Source: a bacterium (lineage in GTDB: Bacteria > Elusimicrobiota > Elusimicrobia > UBA1565 > UBA9628). Taken from it: a stretch of 64,000 nucleotides of DNA. The stretch lies in the NCBI GenBank assembly GCA_021822495.1, contig JAKAQO010000005.1, positions 1-64,000 on the forward strand, written 5' to 3'. The notes under the pieces were generated by a model. That model saw only the letters and a program-made list of their open reading frames with translations. It did not search any database and was not told the DNA's origin. Below are positions 60,648-64,000 of this stretch, in pieces. Made by a program: the position numbers and the translations under genes. Numbering within the stretch: the first letter of the stretch is position 1; every line of letters begins with the position of its first letter.

Positions 60648-61319
60648 TTATTCCTTTCTTGCGATGAGCGCAATATTGTCAGCGAAATCACAACCCAGAA
60701 CGCGCGTAATAAAAAAAGCCCTGAAGATATATCCAAACAAGGAAATCGGGTTTCTGGGCGAATCCCCAAAAACAACGCGGTAGCCTTCAACCTTCATATT
60801 GAGCGTCGTCAAATAAGCCCATAAATCAGAAATATTATAGCAGTGCACATGCGTCATATCCCACGATAATGGATTTCGTACGCACCGCGCATTCGGGGTT
60901 TGAATGACAAGGATGCCGCCAGGCAACAAGATATCTCTGAGGCGAGTCATGAGATTGAGTCCTTCTTCGAGAGGCAAGTGTTCAATAACGTCAAGACACA
61001 AAACGGCGCCATAAGGGCGCCTAACTTCCGATAGCTCGGTATAATCGTATTCATGCTCTTTACCGATGTCTAAAGTGTGATAAACGCCGGCATAACCCGC
61101 TTTCTTTAACTTATAGAACATCCGAAAATTTCCAGCGCCAAAATCAAGCAAAGATTCCGATTTGCGTATTGCGTCAAAATATATATTTTCGATTTCGCTG
61201 AGCCCCTCTGTTGCCCACCAACGGCGCGTGGGAAAACGCGGAACATTGCCTGATAAAATCTCCTTGCGTCGCCAAAAGCTCAAATAACCGAGCTTGTTTT
61301 TCACGCCGTCTTTTTGCAT
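60648..61319 (-). CDS. SAM-dependent methyltransferase
   Basis: 223 residues. LLDFGAGNFRMFYKLKKAG is the SAM-binding motif, YGAVLCLDVIEHLPLEEGL the class I acidic block and PGGILVIQTPNARC the next strand. The C-terminal hydrophobic stretch (NPISLFGYIFRAFFITRV) may touch the membrane. ATG 61319 begins one base after the regulator stop; the frame up to 61391 is inside the regulator gene and is not used. It is likely part of polysaccharide or lipid decoration. Confidence 0.87.
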   Translation of the reverse strand: MQKDGVKNKLGYLSFWRRKEILSGNVPRFPTRRWWATEGLSEIENIYFDAIRKSESLLDFGAGNFRMFYKLKKAGYAGVYHTLDIGKEHEYDYTELSEVRRPYGAVLCLDVIEHLPLEEGLNLMTRLRDILLPGGILVIQTPNARCVRNPLSWDMTHVHCYNISDLWAYLTTLNMKVEGYRVVFGDSPRNPISLFGYIFRAFFITRVLGCDFADNIALIARKE

Positions 61320-61320
61320 C

Positions 61321-62037
61321 TCATATTCCGCGCGGAGACTTCCCAAGAGAAGCATCCGCTTGCGGCGCCGGAGCCAAGAGGCCGAGTTCAATGCCCTTGA
61401 CTACGGCTTCCGTGCGGTTGGTCACGCGCAATTTCTGAAACATATTATTGAGATGATTTTTAATCGTTTTAACCGCGCAGCCCATGTTCGCGGCCATCTC
61501 TTTGTTAGAAAGCCCCTGACTTAAATAAAGAAGAGCCTTGATTTCTGATTGGGTCAGGGCCGCGGAGGAGGGACGCTTAAGCCCCTCGGAAAGTTGACGA
61601 AGGCCTTGCAAAATAATTTTAACAATTGAATGGGGAATGAAAACTCCGTCTTTGGCGAAAATTCTCAGAGCCGCCAATAGTTCGGATGCGGGAAGCATCT
61701 TTGAAAGATATCCGTTCGCCCCGGCCTGAACCGCTTCCAAAACATGCTCTTCATCTTCGTAGCTTGAAAGCATCATGACCAGCGCCTGCGGACAAGACTT
61801 TCGCACTTCCCGGGTGGCGGCGATTCCGTCCAGAAGCGGAAGCTTGATGTCCATCAAAATAATATCGGGGTTGAGTTTTTTAGCCAGACGCACCGCTTCA
61901 TGCCCATCAGAAGCCGTTCCAACGACTTGAAGGGTTTTGTCATTGGCCAAAACGTCCTCGATGCCTTCCCTAAAGAGGGTTTGATCATCCGCGATAAGAA
62001 CCCGGACTCTTTTTCCAGTCTGATTTTCATTTGCCAT
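61321..62037 (-). CDS. NarL/LuxR-type response regulator
   Basis: 238 residues. The receiver has VLIADDQTLFREGI, acceptor Asp in DIILMDIKLPLLDG and Lys in a late strand; the GerE helix-turn-helix is LTQSEIKALLYLSQGLSNKEMAANMGCAVKTIKNHLNNMFQKL (in pieces). A kinase partner is not nearby. It leads the methyltransferase and glycosyltransferase genes on its strand and may control polysaccharide output. Confidence 0.93.
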   Translation of the reverse strand: MANENQTGKRVRVLIADDQTLFREGIEDVLANDKTLQVVGTASDGHEAVRLAKKLNPDIILMDIKLPLLDGIAATREVRKSCPQALVMMLSSYEDEEHVLEAVQAGANGYLSKMLPASELLAALRIFAKDGVFIPHSIVKIILQGLRQLSEGLKRPSSAALTQSEIKALLYLSQGLSNKEMAANMGCAVKTIKNHLNNMFQKLRVTNRTEAVVKGIELGLLAPAPQADASLGKSPRGI

Positions 62038-62083
62038 AACCCTAACAGGATGCCATATCCTTTTAAAAAAAACAAGGGGTGAG

Positions 62084-64000
62084 TTACGGAATGGAAATCC
62101 GGCCGCCAGAAAGGGTTAATCCAGCTGGAATAATTTTAAAGGGATGAACGGAATCAGCTTCCAAGGGGAATTTCTCTTTCGCCCACATCTCAAGCAAAAA
62201 ATGGGGTATCGGCGCCCGCCACAAGCGCAACGACTCCAACGAAACAATTAAATCTTGCCCGCCTTGCGCCGAATCTCCTGAAATCCTTGCGCTCACTTTG
62301 GCCTGGATTGGAATTTTTCCCCACTGAGCGCTTAAATTTAAATTTTTGTCAATGGACAAACTCTTCACAGCCATATTCGGGAGGAGGCCTTGGATAAAGC
62401 CGGATAAATCAGCGGATGAGATTTGGGCCGAGGAAATGTCTGCCTCATTCATCTTCAGAAAACGAAAATCCCCGTTCCATTTTTCTTTCTCATTGAGGAC
62501 TGGAATGAGAGAAAGGTCTTTCATCTCGATTCTCAAATTCGAAACAGCAACCCCCTTGACGCGAATGAGCGCGGCCGAAAGTTCCGCATGAGGATAAGAA
62601 GCGCTTTGAAAGTCCCAATCTCCTAAGTTCAGCGTCACATCTTCAGCTTCCGCGTTCTTGGTGGAATAAAGTTGAAAGTGAATCTTTTTTTCGCGAAAAG
62701 GCGGCGCTTTGAGCTGCTTTTGCTTAAACAAAATAGCCAGGCTGTCATCTGGAAGCCGCCACTGAGCGGCCTGTTCATAATTTAAGAGAAACCAGCCGTC
62801 CGGATCAAAAACAGTTTTTCGCGCGTCTTTAAGCCCGCCAGACGCAGGCCCTAAATGTCCATTCTTAAGCAAAAGAAATTCCGAGAATTCGCATAATCTT
62901 TTTTGAGGGAGAACGACGCTCATCTGTTTAAGCCCCAAAACGTCTTTCATCCATTTCAGATTAAACTCGTTAAAATAAGCGGCATTGGAAACGAGGGTTA
63001 TGGGGTTGATAATTCGTTTTGAATCTGAAAGCTGGGCGGCGGTTTCCAAGACGCTTTTGAGATACCAGCGCTGATTAAGCGGCGGGTTCTGGGGAAAAAG
63101 AGAAATTTCGTGGATTGGGGTCGGAATATCCAAGGGCGAGACCCAATGCGTATTAAAATTGGCGATGGTCAGAATTTGAAACCCGGCGGCAAGCCATAAA
63201 ACCGTATTGGGCCAAGCGGATACCGCGGCAACCACAAGGCCTGAAAGCCCTGGAAGCAAAAACCCCAATTCTTTATCAGGAACGAGCGTCCAGAAAATAT
63301 AGGAAGAAACGACCATCGCTAAAATCACCCAGCCCCAATCCCGGTGGCGCTTATATTGCGCCGTTAAAATTCCTGCCAGTCCCAAGGCCCAAACCAGAGG
63401 GCCCAAGCCGTCCATCATTTTAAAAAGATAAGCGATGACCCCGCCGTTTAGAAAAGGAATCGCTAAAGAATGAGCGGCTTCAAAAAAGCCAGATATGACA
63501 AACGGAAAATGGTAGAGATACCAAGGCGAAAAAAAGAGAAGAGACAGCGCCATGGCGGAGGTAATTTTCCAGCGCTTATTTGGGAATTTAAGATTCCCCG
63601 CAGCCGCCACAAGAATGGGGATGAAATAAGAAAAAAAGCTTTCCTTCATCAACATCCCGGCGGCAAAGAGAACGCCGAAAAGAAGGCTTCCAACCCATTT
63701 TGAAAAACCCTCCGAAACCAGAAACGCCCATAACGCCGCCGCGGCCAAAGCCGACACCGGCAAGTCCCAAACCCGGGTTGTCATCATTCTCCAAATAACA
63801 GGAGAAGCGCAAAAAGAAACGACGGCCAAAACCGCGGTATAATCTGGCCTAAAAAAATAGGAGGAAGCAAAAATTGAAAGGCACAAGAGGATAAAGTAAG
63901 CGTAATTGACCCACAAGGCCGCCTGCGCGGGATGGGCGCCAGAACAAGCGAAAATCAAGCTGAGAGGATAAAGCGGGGGAGTTTCGCCGCCCGCAGATGG
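62084..64000 (-). CDS. Membrane glycosyltransferase of the GT39/ArnT type, 5' part outside window
   Basis: The frame is open to the window edge, with PSAGGETPPLYPLSL before the first possible start, typical of the N-terminal region of PMT/ArnT-like enzymes. Hydrophobic spans run through about the first 250 visible residues; a soluble C-terminal half of about 380 residues follows, ending LTLSGGRISIP. The upstream part, including the expected acidic pair, is missing. It would transfer a sugar from a polyprenyl carrier on the outer face of the inner membrane. It lies 46 bases before the regulator gene. Confidence 0.75.
   Translation of the reverse strand, partial: PSAGGETPPLYPLSLIFACSGAHPAQAALWVNYAYFILLCLSIFASSYFFRPDYTAVLAVVSFCASPVIWRMMTTRVWDLPVSALAAAALWAFLVSEGFSKWVGSLLFGVLFAAGMLMKESFFSYFIPILVAAAGNLKFPNKRWKITSAMALSLLFFSPWYLYHFPFVISGFFEAAHSLAIPFLNGGVIAYLFKMMDGLGPLVWALGLAGILTAQYKRHRDWGWVILAMVVSSYIFWTLVPDKELGFLLPGLSGLVVAAVSAWPNTVLWLAAGFQILTIANFNTHWVSPLDIPTPIHEISLFPQNPPLNQRWYLKSVLETAAQLSDSKRIINPITLVSNAAYFNEFNLKWMKDVLGLKQMSVVLPQKRLCEFSEFLLLKNGHLGPASGGLKDARKTVFDPDGWFLLNYEQAAQWRLPDDSLAILFKQKQLKAPPFREKKIHFQLYSTKNAEAEDVTLNLGDWDFQSASYPHAELSAALIRVKGVAVSNLRIEMKDLSLIPVLNEKEKWNGDFRFLKMNEADISSAQISSADLSGFIQGLLPNMAVKSLSIDKNLNLSAQWGKIPIQAKVSARISGDSAQGGQDLIVSLESLRLWRAPIPHFLLEMWAKEKFPLEADSVHPFKIIPAGLTLSGGRISIP

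Overview
The window is 64 kb of a Gram-negative bacterial chromosome: it carries RseP, an apparent outer-membrane beta-barrel, lipoproteins and Sec-exported proteins. Genes are tightly packed and often joined by ATGA or TAATG overlaps. The very long fibronectin-repeat surface protein, the archaeal-type prolyl-tRNA synthetase and the compact operons would fit an uncultured Elusimicrobiota-like lineage. That placement is inference, not something the sequence proves. Five tRNAs are present (Lys-CTT, Leu-TAG, Thr-CGT, Ser-CGA, Thr-TGT); no rRNA, CRISPR array or complete insertion sequence was seen.

1-10 kb (minus strand) is a cell-surface region: two exported proteins, a type VII HepT/MntA toxin-antitoxin pair, a 2068-residue fibronectin-III protein, an OmpR-type regulator whose 3' end is a 26-base C tract (G on the plus strand), and a lipoprotein. 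10-26 kb is core: rpsB-tsf-pyrH-frr-uppS-cdsA-dxr-rseP-proS, a RelE-type TA pair, two tRNAs, tig-clpP-lon, a class V aminotransferase and an ABC exporter with a TPR protein. Ald and a receiver-histidine kinase follow on the minus strand.

29-36.6 kb (minus strand) is the most unusual locus. A Crp/Fnr-family regulator lies upstream of a DUF488-like protein, a CBS protein, a Cyc2-like cytochrome-porin fusion, a monoheme cytochrome c, a 37-codon ORF, three radical-SAM proteins (the first resembling the NirJ/AhbC/AhbD heme family) and a CopD-like membrane protein. A perfect palindrome sits at about -42 of the predicted operon promoter. A remnant resembling the 37-codon ORF lies at the junction of the first two radical-SAM genes.

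36.7-44 kb holds a cold-shock gene with a clear terminator, tRNA-Thr and a carbon operon (tal, zwf, pgl, GH15 glucoamylase, PTS EIIA-like). 44-50 kb has a TPR/Ser-Thr kinase and two tandem low-complexity membrane paralogues. 50-55 kb is accessory: two AAA/DUF4143 ATPases with palindromic operators, short palindromic repeats, a VapBC-type pair, a nitrilase, a thioesterase and an SRPBCC protein. 55-64 kb is a polysaccharide region: flippase, two glycosyltransferases, two methyltransferases (one looks decayed), a NarL-type regulator and a membrane glycosyltransferase cut by the window edge.

A recurring regulatory pattern is a sigma70-like promoter whose -10 box ends only 5-7 bases before the start codon, implying leaderless mRNAs at the head of several operons.
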